NCBI GenBank assembly: GCA_035695825.1
Contig: DASRRH010000019.1
Span: forward strand, 1-64,000
Source of the DNA: JAKEFM01 sp035695825
GTDB lineage: Bacteria; Planctomycetota; UBA1135; JAKEFM01
Reading direction: 5' to 3'
DNA: 64,000 nucleotides
The notes beneath the pieces are model-generated. The model saw only the letters and a list, made by a program, of their open reading frames with translations. It ran no database searches and was not told where the DNA came from. A program made the position numbers and the translations under genes. Below are positions 50,530 to 58,367 of this stretch, in pieces (position 1 is the stretch's first letter; each line of letters opens with the position of its first letter).

Positions 50530-52281
50530 ATGCGTACCTCCCGCATCTTCCTTCCCGCCGCGGCCCTCGCCGGGGCATGGCTCCTCTCGTTCCCGACGGC
50601 CTCCACGGGCTTCGTCATCGCCGGGTTCAACCTGAACACGAACGTCCGCGACTTCCGCGTCTTCAACTCCTGGCCCCTGAACGCCAACACGAACAACACA
50701 CAGGATCTGGCGAACTTCCCCGGCGCCGTCGGTCCCGTGCTCGCCTGCTGGAAGGCGGGGAGTGAATGGGCCTCCTGGCCGCACGGGCTCAGCGGCCTCG
50801 GCGATCCGACGCAGCCGCCCTTCCCCGACTCCCTCGGCTCGGGGGACGCGAACTTCGACTTCGTGTGGGCCGGGCAGGCGAACACGTCGGGGGGATTCCT
50901 CGACCGGATCATTTCCCATTCCCCCGTCTCCCTCGGGGCGGGGGTCCTGGCGATCACGACCGGCGCGGGGGGCAATCCTCCTCCGGGCGCGACCGGCTGG
51001 CAGAGCCAGTTCAGCCCCGACTTCCTCTGGTACGACGGGGTCGGGAACATGCCGGCACTCGACCCGCGGTTCGACATCCAGGGGGTCGCGACGATCCAGC
51101 TCGGGCTCGCCCTCGGCCTTGGGTTGCCCGCAGCCGGCGTTCCGCCGACCGTACCGACCCAGACGATGTTCGGGACCCTCGCCCCCGGTCCCCCCTCGGT
51201 CGCGCGCCGCTCGATCGAGGCGGACGACAAGGCGGGGCTGCAGACGATCTACGGCATCAAGTCCCCGACGAAGCCGAAGATCCTCGGCCTGGCGCCCGCC
51301 TCGATCTCGGCGCAGCAGCCGCTGGTGATCTTCGGGCAGAACTTCGGTGCGACGGGGAACGAGGTCTGGTTCAACCCGGGGGGGGTCCAGGCGACGCCTC
51401 CCCCCCCTACGAACACGGTGGGTGCGGCCCTCGTCAAGGTGACCGGCCTCGCCTCGACCGGAGGCGGGACGCAGATCGTCGTGGTGCCCCCTTGCAACGT
51501 GGTCGACGGGGACTTGTTCGTGAAGGTCGGCGCGCTCACGACGGGGGACACGCTCTCGAACGGTTTCCCGATCCACTTCAGCAGCGGCGGCAACGGCGCG
51601 CCTTGCCTGCAGTGCATCGGCTCGATCGCGCCCGCCTCGGTCCCCGTCCTCTCCTTGCCGATGACGGAGGTCGTCGTTGCCGCGCCGGCGGGGGCCGCCC
51701 AGATGACCTGCCTTCCCGGCTCGCCCGCCTGCGTCTCCCCGTCGCAGTACTCGACCGTCGTATCGGTCGACGTCGGAGGGGTGACCCTCGGCCCGGGCCA
51801 GTTCGTCGTCGACAACGACAGCCAGCTCCGCTTCCCGCTCCCCCTCTTCTCGACGCTCGGGGGGAAGACGGTCACGATCTCCACGTCGGGAGGGCCCTCC
51901 TGCGCCTCGACCTTCACCGTCGACGCGGTGGCGACCCCGGAGCTCGACACGGGCCCGCCGCTCCAGCTCCCGGGGCAGACCTTCACGGCCCGGATCGCGG
52001 GTCCGCTCGGGTTCAACCACATCCTCGTCTTCAGCACCTCGAACGTCCCCTCCGTGATCTCGGGCGTGATCTCGCTCGGGCTCGGGAACAACTTCGCGGA
52101 CGTGCACTCGGTCCCGACCCCGGCCCCGAACGCGGCGGGGATCAGCGAGATCTCGGCGACGATCCCGTCGAACGCGAGCGGCGTCACCGTGTTCTTCCAG
52201 GGCGTGCTCTACAACGCCTCGAATCCGTTGGGCTCGCTGCCGCTCCCGGCGACTCCCGTCCGGCCCGTGAGCGTCGGATAG
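50530..52281 (+). CDS. Secreted matrixin-like pseudoprotease with IPT/TIG-type domains
   Basis: A 583-residue exported protein with signal peptide (IFLPAAALAGAWLLSFPTAS). Residues of about 30-245 are matrixin-like: NTNNTQDLANFP, then FDIQGVATIQLGLALGLGLP, and ARRSIEADDKAGLQTIYG at the end. In related proteases the centre reads VATHELGHALGLGH; here the four catalytic positions are I189, Q190, L193 and L199 in place of His, Glu, His, His, so zinc binding and catalysis are lost. An IPT/TIG domain follows (PKILGLAPASISAQQPLVIF then GQNFG), then a Cys-containing beta region and the shared C-terminal module. The rest of the reading frame is intact, so the loss looks selected rather than decay. Confidence 0.82.
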   Translation: MRTSRIFLPAAALAGAWLLSFPTASTGFVIAGFNLNTNVRDFRVFNSWPLNANTNNTQDLANFPGAVGPVLACWKAGSEWASWPHGLSGLGDPTQPPFPDSLGSGDANFDFVWAGQANTSGGFLDRIISHSPVSLGAGVLAITTGAGGNPPPGATGWQSQFSPDFLWYDGVGNMPALDPRFDIQGVATIQLGLALGLGLPAAGVPPTVPTQTMFGTLAPGPPSVARRSIEADDKAGLQTIYGIKSPTKPKILGLAPASISAQQPLVIFGQNFGATGNEVWFNPGGVQATPPPPTNTVGAALVKVTGLASTGGGTQIVVVPPCNVVDGDLFVKVGALTTGDTLSNGFPIHFSSGGNGAPCLQCIGSIAPASVPVLSLPMTEVVVAAPAGAAQMTCLPGSPACVSPSQYSTVVSVDVGGVTLGPGQFVVDNDSQLRFPLPLFSTLGGKTVTISTSGGPSCASTFTVDAVATPELDTGPPLQLPGQTFTARIAGPLGFNHILVFSTSNVPSVISGVISLGLGNNFADVHSVPTPAPNAAGISEISATIPSNASGVTVFFQGVLYNASNPLGSLPLPATPVRPVSVG

Positions 52282-52351
52282 GCGGAACGGTCCCGATCTT
52301 CCCGGAGCGGACGGCGGGCTCCGCCGCCTTTCCCGTCCGGTCCCCCCGAGG

Positions 52352-54286
52352 GTGATCTCCGGCCGGACTCGGGGGCTGCTCGCCGGCGCCGCGATTCTCG
52401 CCGCGGTCGCCGCCGCGTACGGGAACGCGGTCTCCGGGGCCGGGTTCGTCTACGACGACCTCCTCCTCGTCGAGCGCAATCCGCACATCCGGGACCCGGC
52501 GCGGCTCCCGGAGGCGCTCACGCGGGGATTCTGGGACGTCGCGAACCCGAACTGGACGAAGCAGGTCGGCTTCTACCGCCCGCTCGTCACGGCCCTTCTC
52601 GCCCTGGGATGGCAGATCTCGGGCTCCGACCCCTTCGGCTACCACCTCGTCAACGCGACGCTGCACGCCGCGGCCTCCCTCCTCGCCCTCCTCGTCTCGC
52701 GGCGGCTCGGCCTCCCCCTCCCCGTCGCCTTCGCCGCGGCCCTCCTCTTCGCCCTCCACCCGGTCCACACGGAGAGCGTCACCTGGATCTCCGGCATCGT
52801 CGACGTCTCCTGCGCCGTCTTCTACTTCGGGGCGATCCTCGCCTACCTCGCCTGGCGCGATCGGGGGGCGCGGGGGATCCCCTGGTCGGTCGCCCCCCTC
52901 GCGCTCCTCGCGCTCGCGGGGAAGGAGATGGCCCTCACCCTTCTCCCCCTCGCGCTCGTCCTCGACGCGGCCTTCCCGAGGTCGGGCGCCTCGGGGGGGC
53001 GGCTCGCGCGGTTCCGCCCCTTCCTCCGCTACCTCCCCTTCGCCCTCGCGTACGCCGCCTACCTGGGGCTGCGCGTCCAGGTGTTCGGCGACTGGCGCGC
53101 GGGTTTCGAGCGCCAGCCGACGCACCTCTTCTTCGAGGTCCGCGAGCCGTGGCGCGCGTGGACGCTCCCCTTCGAGCTGTTCGCGGGCTACCTCGGCAGG
53201 CTCCTCGCGCCGCTGCGGCTGAACTCGTTCGTCGTCCTCCGGCTCGACCGGCGGCCGACCGACCTCGCCGTCCTCGTCCCGATCGGCCTCGCGCTCGCCT
53301 ACCTCCTCGCCCTCTACGGCGCACGGCGCGCCGGAGAAGGGGTCCTCGCCGGGGCGCTCTGGTTCGCCGTCGCGACGGTCCCCGTCGTCGCGAGCCCCGA
53401 GTCGATCGGGCAGTTCACCTTCTCGGAGCGGTTCGCCTACATCCCCTCCCTCGGCTTCTGCGTCGCGGTCGCCGCTCTCGCCTCCCGGCTCCTCGCCTTC
53501 TCCCCTTCGCCGGGAATCCGCAGGGGGATCGGGGCGGGCGCCCTCCTCGGCGTAAGCGCGTTCTTCGGCTGGCGGACGCACGTCCGAAACCGGGACTACC
53601 GCGACGAGCGGACCTTCTTCGAGGCCGCCCGAGCGGCCTCGCCGGAGTCGGCGACCGTCCGGTGGAGCCTCGGCCGCGTCTACCTCGAGGCGAGGGAGCG
53701 CGAGAGGGATCCCGGCCGGATGGAGGCGCTCCTCCTCGCCGCGCGCCGCGAGTTCGAGGCCGCCCTCGACGTCGACCCGTCGCGCTTCTACGTCGCCGTG
53801 GACGACGTGGTCCGGGCGAACCTCTTCCAGGCGTGGACCTACTTCTACGAGGGCTCGATCGACGTCGCGGAGGCGATCTTCCGGAAGACCCTCGACGGCC
53901 AGGGGCGCCTGCCGAGCGGCGAGACGGCGGACCCGCACGTGGGGCTCGGCGCCTGCGCCCTGGCCCGAAGGGACTTCCGGGCGGCGGAGGAGGAGTTCGG
54001 CGCGGCGATCCGGCTCAACCCTCGGGACGAGCGGGCGCGCTTCAACCTCGGGGTCGCCTACCAGGAGCGCGGCGACCTGCGGAAGGCGGCCGAAGGCTTC
54101 TACCAGACCCTCCAGATCCAGCCCCGCCACTTCTTCGCCGCGATGCGTCTCGGCCAGGTCCTCTACCACCTGAACGACCGGCAGGGGGCGGCGCGCTGGT
54201 ACGCGAAGGCGATCGAGATCGACCCGGACCACCCGGACGTCCCTCTCGTCCGGGAGGCGCTCGAGTACATCCGCCGGGGCGGGTGA
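52352..54286 (+). CDS. TMTC-like membrane protein: polytopic GT-C region plus TPR repeats
   Basis: A 644-residue protein with about eleven membrane helices. The first loop has FVYDDLLLVERNPHIRD, where the DD pair matches the catalytic acidic motif of TMTC/PMT-type mannosyltransferases, and FALHPVHTESVTWISG is the second diagnostic block. The soluble C-terminal third holds TPR repeats (HVGLGACALARRDFRAAEEE; RARFNLGVAYQERGDLRKAA; AAMRLGQVLYHLNDRQGAA). Such proteins O-glycosylate exported proteins, but many bacterial members are untested. GTG at 52352 fits the first helix. It is 70 bases after the pseudoprotease. Confidence 0.82.
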   Translation: MISGRTRGLLAGAAILAAVAAAYGNAVSGAGFVYDDLLLVERNPHIRDPARLPEALTRGFWDVANPNWTKQVGFYRPLVTALLALGWQISGSDPFGYHLVNATLHAAASLLALLVSRRLGLPLPVAFAAALLFALHPVHTESVTWISGIVDVSCAVFYFGAILAYLAWRDRGARGIPWSVAPLALLALAGKEMALTLLPLALVLDAAFPRSGASGGRLARFRPFLRYLPFALAYAAYLGLRVQVFGDWRAGFERQPTHLFFEVREPWRAWTLPFELFAGYLGRLLAPLRLNSFVVLRLDRRPTDLAVLVPIGLALAYLLALYGARRAGEGVLAGALWFAVATVPVVASPESIGQFTFSERFAYIPSLGFCVAVAALASRLLAFSPSPGIRRGIGAGALLGVSAFFGWRTHVRNRDYRDERTFFEAARAASPESATVRWSLGRVYLEARERERDPGRMEALLLAARREFEAALDVDPSRFYVAVDDVVRANLFQAWTYFYEGSIDVAEAIFRKTLDGQGRLPSGETADPHVGLGACALARRDFRAAEEEFGAAIRLNPRDERARFNLGVAYQERGDLRKAAEGFYQTLQIQPRHFFAAMRLGQVLYHLNDRQGAARWYAKAIEIDPDHPDVPLVREALEYIRRGG

Positions 54287-54295
54287 CTCCTCCGG

Positions 54296-54505
54296 TCACC
54301 GCCGCACGGGCTTCGACTCGGCGGGGCCCGCGCCCGACCGCGGCGCGACGAGGACCGGCTCGGCCGGGCTCGACGGGCGCTCCGGCCGCGAGGCGGGCGA
54401 TCGAGGAGGGGCGGTCGGCGTCTCCGGAAAGAGGAGCCAGACGACCCCGGCGACGAGGAGGACCAGGACGAGGTAGAGGACGGGCCGGCTTCGGTCCCTG
54501 TCCAT
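54296..54505 (-). CDS. Small single-pass membrane protein
   Basis: A 69-residue protein: a short basic N-terminus, one membrane helix (VLYLVLVLLVAGVVWLLF) and a Pro/Ser/Arg-rich tail. ATG at 54505 has AGGA eight bases upstream, and that AGGA overlaps the stop of the upstream PyrK-like gene, so the two are probably one operon. No known family; the tail is low complexity. It could anchor or assist the PyrK-like protein, which is only a guess from position. Confidence 0.55.
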   Translation of the reverse strand: MDRDRSRPVLYLVLVLLVAGVVWLLFPETPTAPPRSPASRPERPSSPAEPVLVAPRSGAGPAESKPVRR

Positions 54506-54514
54506 CGCCCCGTC

Positions 54515-55333
54515 CTACGCCTCGCGGAGGTCGGCGACCTGGAACACCGGCCCCTCGCGGCACGCCTTCGCGTAGGGCCATCCCCCGAATCGAGCGGGGT
54601 CGACCGGCACGGAGCATCCGTTGCAGATCCCGACCCCGCAGGCCATGAAGGTCTCGACCGAGACGAACGCGCGCAGCGCGCGCGGCCGGGCGAGGCGGGC
54701 GAAGGCGTGGAGCATCCGCTCCGGGCCGCAGGCGAGGACGGGCGTTCGGGCGTCGATGCGGCGCGCGTCGAGCTCGGCCGCGTAGCAGGCGACCGCGTTC
54801 CCGCGGAAGCCGCGCGACCCGTCGTCCGTCGAGAGGACGAGGCGGATCCCGAGCGACTCGTAGAGGGGGAGCGCATAGAGGGACGCCGCGTTCGAGGAGC
54901 CGAAAACGAGGCGCATCGACTCGGGCTTCACTCCGCCCGCGAGGGCGTGGTCGACGAGGTGCGCGAACGGCGCGATCCCGATCCCGCCGGCGACCATCAC
55001 GACCCCCTCCTCCTCGCGAACGGGCGGGAAGCCCCGGCCGAGGGGTCCCGTCAGGTCGAGGCTGGCGCCCGGCGTCACCGCGGCGAGCGCGCGCGAGCCG
55101 CGCCCGAAGACCTTGACGAGGAAGGCGAGGACGCCGTCTCTCAGGCGCTCGAGGCTGAAGGGGCGCGGGAGGAGGGGGCCCTCCCCGTCGCTGCGCCGGA
55201 GCATGAAGAACTGCGCCGGCGCGACCGCGTCCGGGGGGAAGGGGTACTCGACGCCGATCCGGAAGCAGTCGGGGGCGATCGGCTCGACGGAGACGACGCG
55301 CCGGCTCTCCCGGCGCGGGGCGATCGCGGGCAT
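54515..55333 (-). CDS. PyrK-like FAD/[2Fe-2S] reductase subunit
   Basis: A 272-residue protein of the ferredoxin-NADP reductase fold. RPFSLERLRDG binds FAD, LTGPLGRGF and VMVAGGIGIAPFAHLVDHAL are the NAD(P)-binding blocks, ACGPERMLHAF follows, and the C-terminal iron-sulfur motif is FMACGVGICNGCSVPV with a later Cys in YAKACREGPVF. This is the pattern of PyrK, the electron-transfer partner of dihydroorotate dehydrogenase B. No pyrD is adjacent, so it may serve a distant PyrD or another flavoenzyme. ATG at 55333 fits the family start. Confidence 0.85.
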   Translation of the reverse strand: MPAIAPRRESRRVVSVEPIAPDCFRIGVEYPFPPDAVAPAQFFMLRRSDGEGPLLPRPFSLERLRDGVLAFLVKVFGRGSRALAAVTPGASLDLTGPLGRGFPPVREEEGVVMVAGGIGIAPFAHLVDHALAGGVKPESMRLVFGSSNAASLYALPLYESLGIRLVLSTDDGSRGFRGNAVACYAAELDARRIDARTPVLACGPERMLHAFARLARPRALRAFVSVETFMACGVGICNGCSVPVDPARFGGWPYAKACREGPVFQVADLREA

Positions 55334-55402
55334 CCGCGGGAGGATAGCCCGGCCCCGTCCCTCCCGGAACGCTCGCGGGCGACCTAAACTCGTCGGACTC
55401 CC

Positions 55403-55876
55403 ATGAACCCGATGGGTCGAGACGGGGCGGTGCGCGCGGCGGGAGTGGTCGTCTTCACCGGGCCCCCCGGCCGGGAGCGCTTTCTCCTCCTCCGCAACCC
55501 GCTCCACCGCGAGTGGGGCTTCCCGAAGGGCCATCTCGAGGAGGGGGAGGAGGACCTCGCCGGCGCCCTGCGCGAAGCGCGGGAGGAGACGGGGATCGAG
55601 GAGATCGAGATCGAGCCCGGCTTCCGGGTGGAGATCCGCTACCCGGTCCTCCGCGGGGGGCGCGGACGGGTCGGGGAGGCCGGCCTCGAGAAGAAGGTCG
55701 TCTACTTCCTCGGTCGAAGTCCCGGCGAGGCGCACGCCCTGTCGGCGGAGCACGACCGCTCCGAGTGGTTCACGCCGAGCCAGGCGCTCGGTCGCTTGAA
55801 GCATGGGAACCTCCGCGCGGTCGCCCGCCGCGCGGCCGCCCACCTCCGGAGAGCGGCCCGGACGAAGGTCCGTTGA
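55403..55876 (+). CDS. NUDIX hydrolase
   Basis: A 157-residue protein with the Nudix box GHLEEGEEDLAGALREAREE followed by TGI, all key Glu residues present. The flanking LLLRNPLHREWGFPKGHLEE suggests the Ap4A/dinucleoside polyphosphate-type hydrolases (bis(5'-nucleosyl)-tetraphosphatase-like). It probably cleaves alarmones or diadenosine polyphosphates in the cytoplasm. The stop overlaps the HD-domain gene (TTGA). It is divergent from the PyrK-like gene and opens a four-gene run ending in argS. Confidence 0.9.
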   Translation: MNPMGRDGAVRAAGVVVFTGPPGRERFLLLRNPLHREWGFPKGHLEEGEEDLAGALREAREETGIEEIEIEPGFRVEIRYPVLRGGRGRVGEAGLEKKVVYFLGRSPGEAHALSAEHDRSEWFTPSQALGRLKHGNLRAVARRAAAHLRRAARTKVR

Positions 55877-56463
55877 ACGAGCGCGAGGCGCTCGAGGTCT
55901 TCGACGCCTTCTCTCCGGGCGAGGCGCTCTGGAAGCGCCACTCCCGGCGGGTGGCGGAGGTCGCGGGGGCGGTCGGCGTCGCCCTCGACCGGCGAGGGGA
56001 GGCGGTCGACCCGGAGTTCCTCCGTATCGCCGGCCTCTTCCACGACCTCGGCCGCTCCCGCACGCACGGCCCCGCGCACGGCTGGGTCGGATACGTGCTG
56101 CTCCGCCGAGCGGGGCTCGCGCGCTACGGCCGGGGGTGCGTCGCCCACTGGATCAAGGGGCGCTCGCTCGAGGAGATGCTCCACGACGGCCGCTGGTCGC
56201 CCCGGTTCCTCCGGGCCGTGTTCGACGAGCTCGGCCTGCCGGAGCTCCTCCTCGGGGATCGGGTCGTCGCCCTCGCCGACTCCGTGGTCGCGCACGACCG
56301 GATCGTGACGGTCGAGGAGCGGACGGCCGACCTCGCGCGGCGCTACGGCGACACCCCGTTCGTCCGGCGCAACCACGAGCTGTCCGTGGCGTTGCGGCGC
56401 GATCTCGAGGATCGCATGGGGGACACCCTCGAACGGGTGCTCGCCCCCCTCCGGGAAGCTTGA
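55873..56463 (+). CDS. HD-domain phosphohydrolase
   Basis: A 196-residue protein. The HD signature is KRHSRRVAEVA (first His) and IAGLFHDLGRSRTHGPAHGW (HD pair), with a later Asp in VVALADSVV. Such proteins hydrolyse nucleotide or cyclic nucleotide phosphoester bonds; the family resembles the small HD enzymes annotated as tRNA nucleotidyltransferase-like or phosphohydrolases. TTG at 55873 overlaps the NUDIX stop. Its stop overlaps the ABC-F gene (TTGA). The tight spacing with a NUDIX enzyme suggests a shared nucleotide-cleaning role; substrate unknown. Confidence 0.82.
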   Translation: MNEREALEVFDAFSPGEALWKRHSRRVAEVAGAVGVALDRRGEAVDPEFLRIAGLFHDLGRSRTHGPAHGWVGYVLLRRAGLARYGRGCVAHWIKGRSLEEMLHDGRWSPRFLRAVFDELGLPELLLGDRVVALADSVVAHDRIVTVEERTADLARRYGDTPFVRRNHELSVALRRDLEDRMGDTLERVLAPLREA

Positions 56464-58367
56464 CCCTCGTCGCCCTCGAGAAGGTCCGCCGCGCCTTCGG
56501 GGATCGCGTCATCCTCGAGGGGGTCTCGGTCCGGATCGGCGAGGGGGATCGCGTCGGGATCGTCGGCCGGAACGGCTCCGGGAAGACGACGCTCCTCCGC
56601 CTCCTCGCCGGCCTCGAGGAGCCCGACGAGGGGAGGCGGACCGAGCGCTCGGACGCGCGGATCGGCCTCCTCGGCCAGATCCCGGACGTGCCCCCCGGAG
56701 CGAGCGTCCTCGAGGTCGCGAGCGCTCCGCTCGCCGGCCATCGCGAGCGGGAGGCGAGGCTTCGCTCCCTCGAGGAGGAGATCGCGGAGGAGCGGGACGC
56801 GGACCGACGCTCGCGACTCGTCGCCCGACACGACGAGCTTCAGGCGCGCTTCGCCGCGCTCGGCGGCTGGGACGCGCCGCGGCGGGTCGAGGAGGCCCTC
56901 GGCGCGTTCGGGTTTCGGCGCGAGCACTTGGGGCGCGCCGCCGGGACCCTGTCCGGGGGGGAGAAGGCGCGCGTCGCGCTCGCGGGGCTCCTCGCGGCGG
57001 GCTTCGACCTCCTCCTCCTCGACGAGCCGACGAACCACCTCGACCTCGACGGGATCGAGTACCTCGAAGGACGACTTCGGGACTTCCCCGGCGCCTTCGT
57101 CCTCGTCTCTCACGATCGCCGCCTCCTCGACGCGCTCGCGCGGACGGTGCTCTTCGTCGAGAGCCCGAGGGTCGAGCGCTACCGGGGGAACTTCGCCCGA
57201 TTCGAGGAGGCGCGCGCGCTACGCCTCCTCACGAGGGCCCGCGAGGCGGAGCGAATCGGAAGGTTCGTCGCGAAGGAGGAGGAGTTCATCCGGCGGAACA
57301 TCGGAAGCCAGCGCTCCCGGGAGGCCGTGGGCCGGCGCCGCCGGCTCGAGCGCCTCGAGGTCCCGCAGGCGCCGCGGCCGGAGGCGCGCGGTCCCCGCGT
57401 GGCCTTCGGCGCGGCCCCCGACGTCCCGCGCCGCGCGGGGGAGCCGATCCTCGATCTGCGCGGCGTCGCGGCCCGCGTCGGGGAGAGGACCCTCTTCGAA
57501 GGGCTCGACCTCACGCTGCGGCGCGGGGAGCGACTCGGCCTCGTCGGCCGGAACGGCTCCGGGAAAACGACCCTGCTCCGCATCGCGCTCGGGGGGCGAG
57601 CGCCGGACGCGGGGGAGGTGCGCTTCCGCGGCGAGGGGGTCCCGGGGACCTACGACCAGGAGCTCGCCGACCTCGATCTCTCGAACACCGTGATGGAGGA
57701 GACGAAGCGGGGGAAGCCGAGCGCGCTGGAAGGGGAACTGCGCGACCACCTCGCGCGGTTCCTCTTCCGGGGCGAAGCCGTCTTCTCGCCGCTCTCGACC
57801 CTTTCGGGAGGGGAGCGCTCGCGCGTCGCCCTGGCCCGGCTCACGCTCGAGCCCACCTCCCTCCTCCTCCTCGACGAGCCGACGAACCACCTCGACGTCT
57901 TCGCCCGCGAGGGGCTCGAGGAGGGGCTCGCGCGCTATCCCGGCGGCGCGATCGTCGTTTCGCACGACCGCGCCTTCCTCGACCGGGCCGTCGACCGGAT
58001 CCTCCTCCTCGAGGCGGGCCGGGGCCGCGTCTACGAGGGGAACTACGCCGCCTTCGAGGAGAAGCGCGCGGAGGAGAGGGCGCGGGAGGACGGGGCGCGC
58101 GAACGCGCGCCGGCGCCGTCCCGGAAGGACGCCCCCCCCGAACCGCTCGCCGCTCCCGTCGCGGGGCGCGTCCGCAACCCTTATAAGTTCGCCCGCCTCG
58201 AGGAGCGGATCCTCGCCGTCGAGGAGAGGCTGCAGGCGATCGACGCCGAGATCGCGCGCCCGGAGGTCTACCTCGACGGGGGGCGCATGAAGGGGCTCGC
58301 CGCCGAGCGGGACGCGCTCCGCGGCGAGCTCGAGGGCCTCTACCGCGAGTGGGAGAACTGGTCGTAG
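56460..58367 (+). CDS. ABC-F family ATPase (Uup-like)
   Basis: A 635-residue soluble protein with two ABC domains. Walker A motifs are GRNGSGKTTLLRLLAG and GRNGSGKTTLLRIALG, signature motifs LSGGEKARVALAG and LSGGERSRVALAR, and Walker B/switch LLLLDEPTNHLD twice. The linker between domains and a C-terminal coiled coil (FARLEERILAVEERLQAIDA and ERDALRGELEGLYREW) fit Uup rather than EttA. ABC-F proteins bind the ribosomal E site and rescue stalled translation; Uup is also linked to transposon excision control. TTG at 56460 overlaps the HD stop. argS starts within or just after its 3' end. Confidence 0.92.
   Translation: MTLVALEKVRRAFGDRVILEGVSVRIGEGDRVGIVGRNGSGKTTLLRLLAGLEEPDEGRRTERSDARIGLLGQIPDVPPGASVLEVASAPLAGHREREARLRSLEEEIAEERDADRRSRLVARHDELQARFAALGGWDAPRRVEEALGAFGFRREHLGRAAGTLSGGEKARVALAGLLAAGFDLLLLDEPTNHLDLDGIEYLEGRLRDFPGAFVLVSHDRRLLDALARTVLFVESPRVERYRGNFARFEEARALRLLTRAREAERIGRFVAKEEEFIRRNIGSQRSREAVGRRRRLERLEVPQAPRPEARGPRVAFGAAPDVPRRAGEPILDLRGVAARVGERTLFEGLDLTLRRGERLGLVGRNGSGKTTLLRIALGGRAPDAGEVRFRGEGVPGTYDQELADLDLSNTVMEETKRGKPSALEGELRDHLARFLFRGEAVFSPLSTLSGGERSRVALARLTLEPTSLLLLDEPTNHLDVFAREGLEEGLARYPGGAIVVSHDRAFLDRAVDRILLLEAGRGRVYEGNYAAFEEKRAEERAREDGARERAPAPSRKDAPPEPLAAPVAGRVRNPYKFARLEERILAVEERLQAIDAEIARPEVYLDGGRMKGLAAERDALRGELEGLYREWENWS

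Noticed and set aside
52352..54286. Treating the TPR protein as a soluble regulator
   Set aside because: The first two thirds are clearly polytopic membrane sequence with TMTC/PMT-type acidic motifs.
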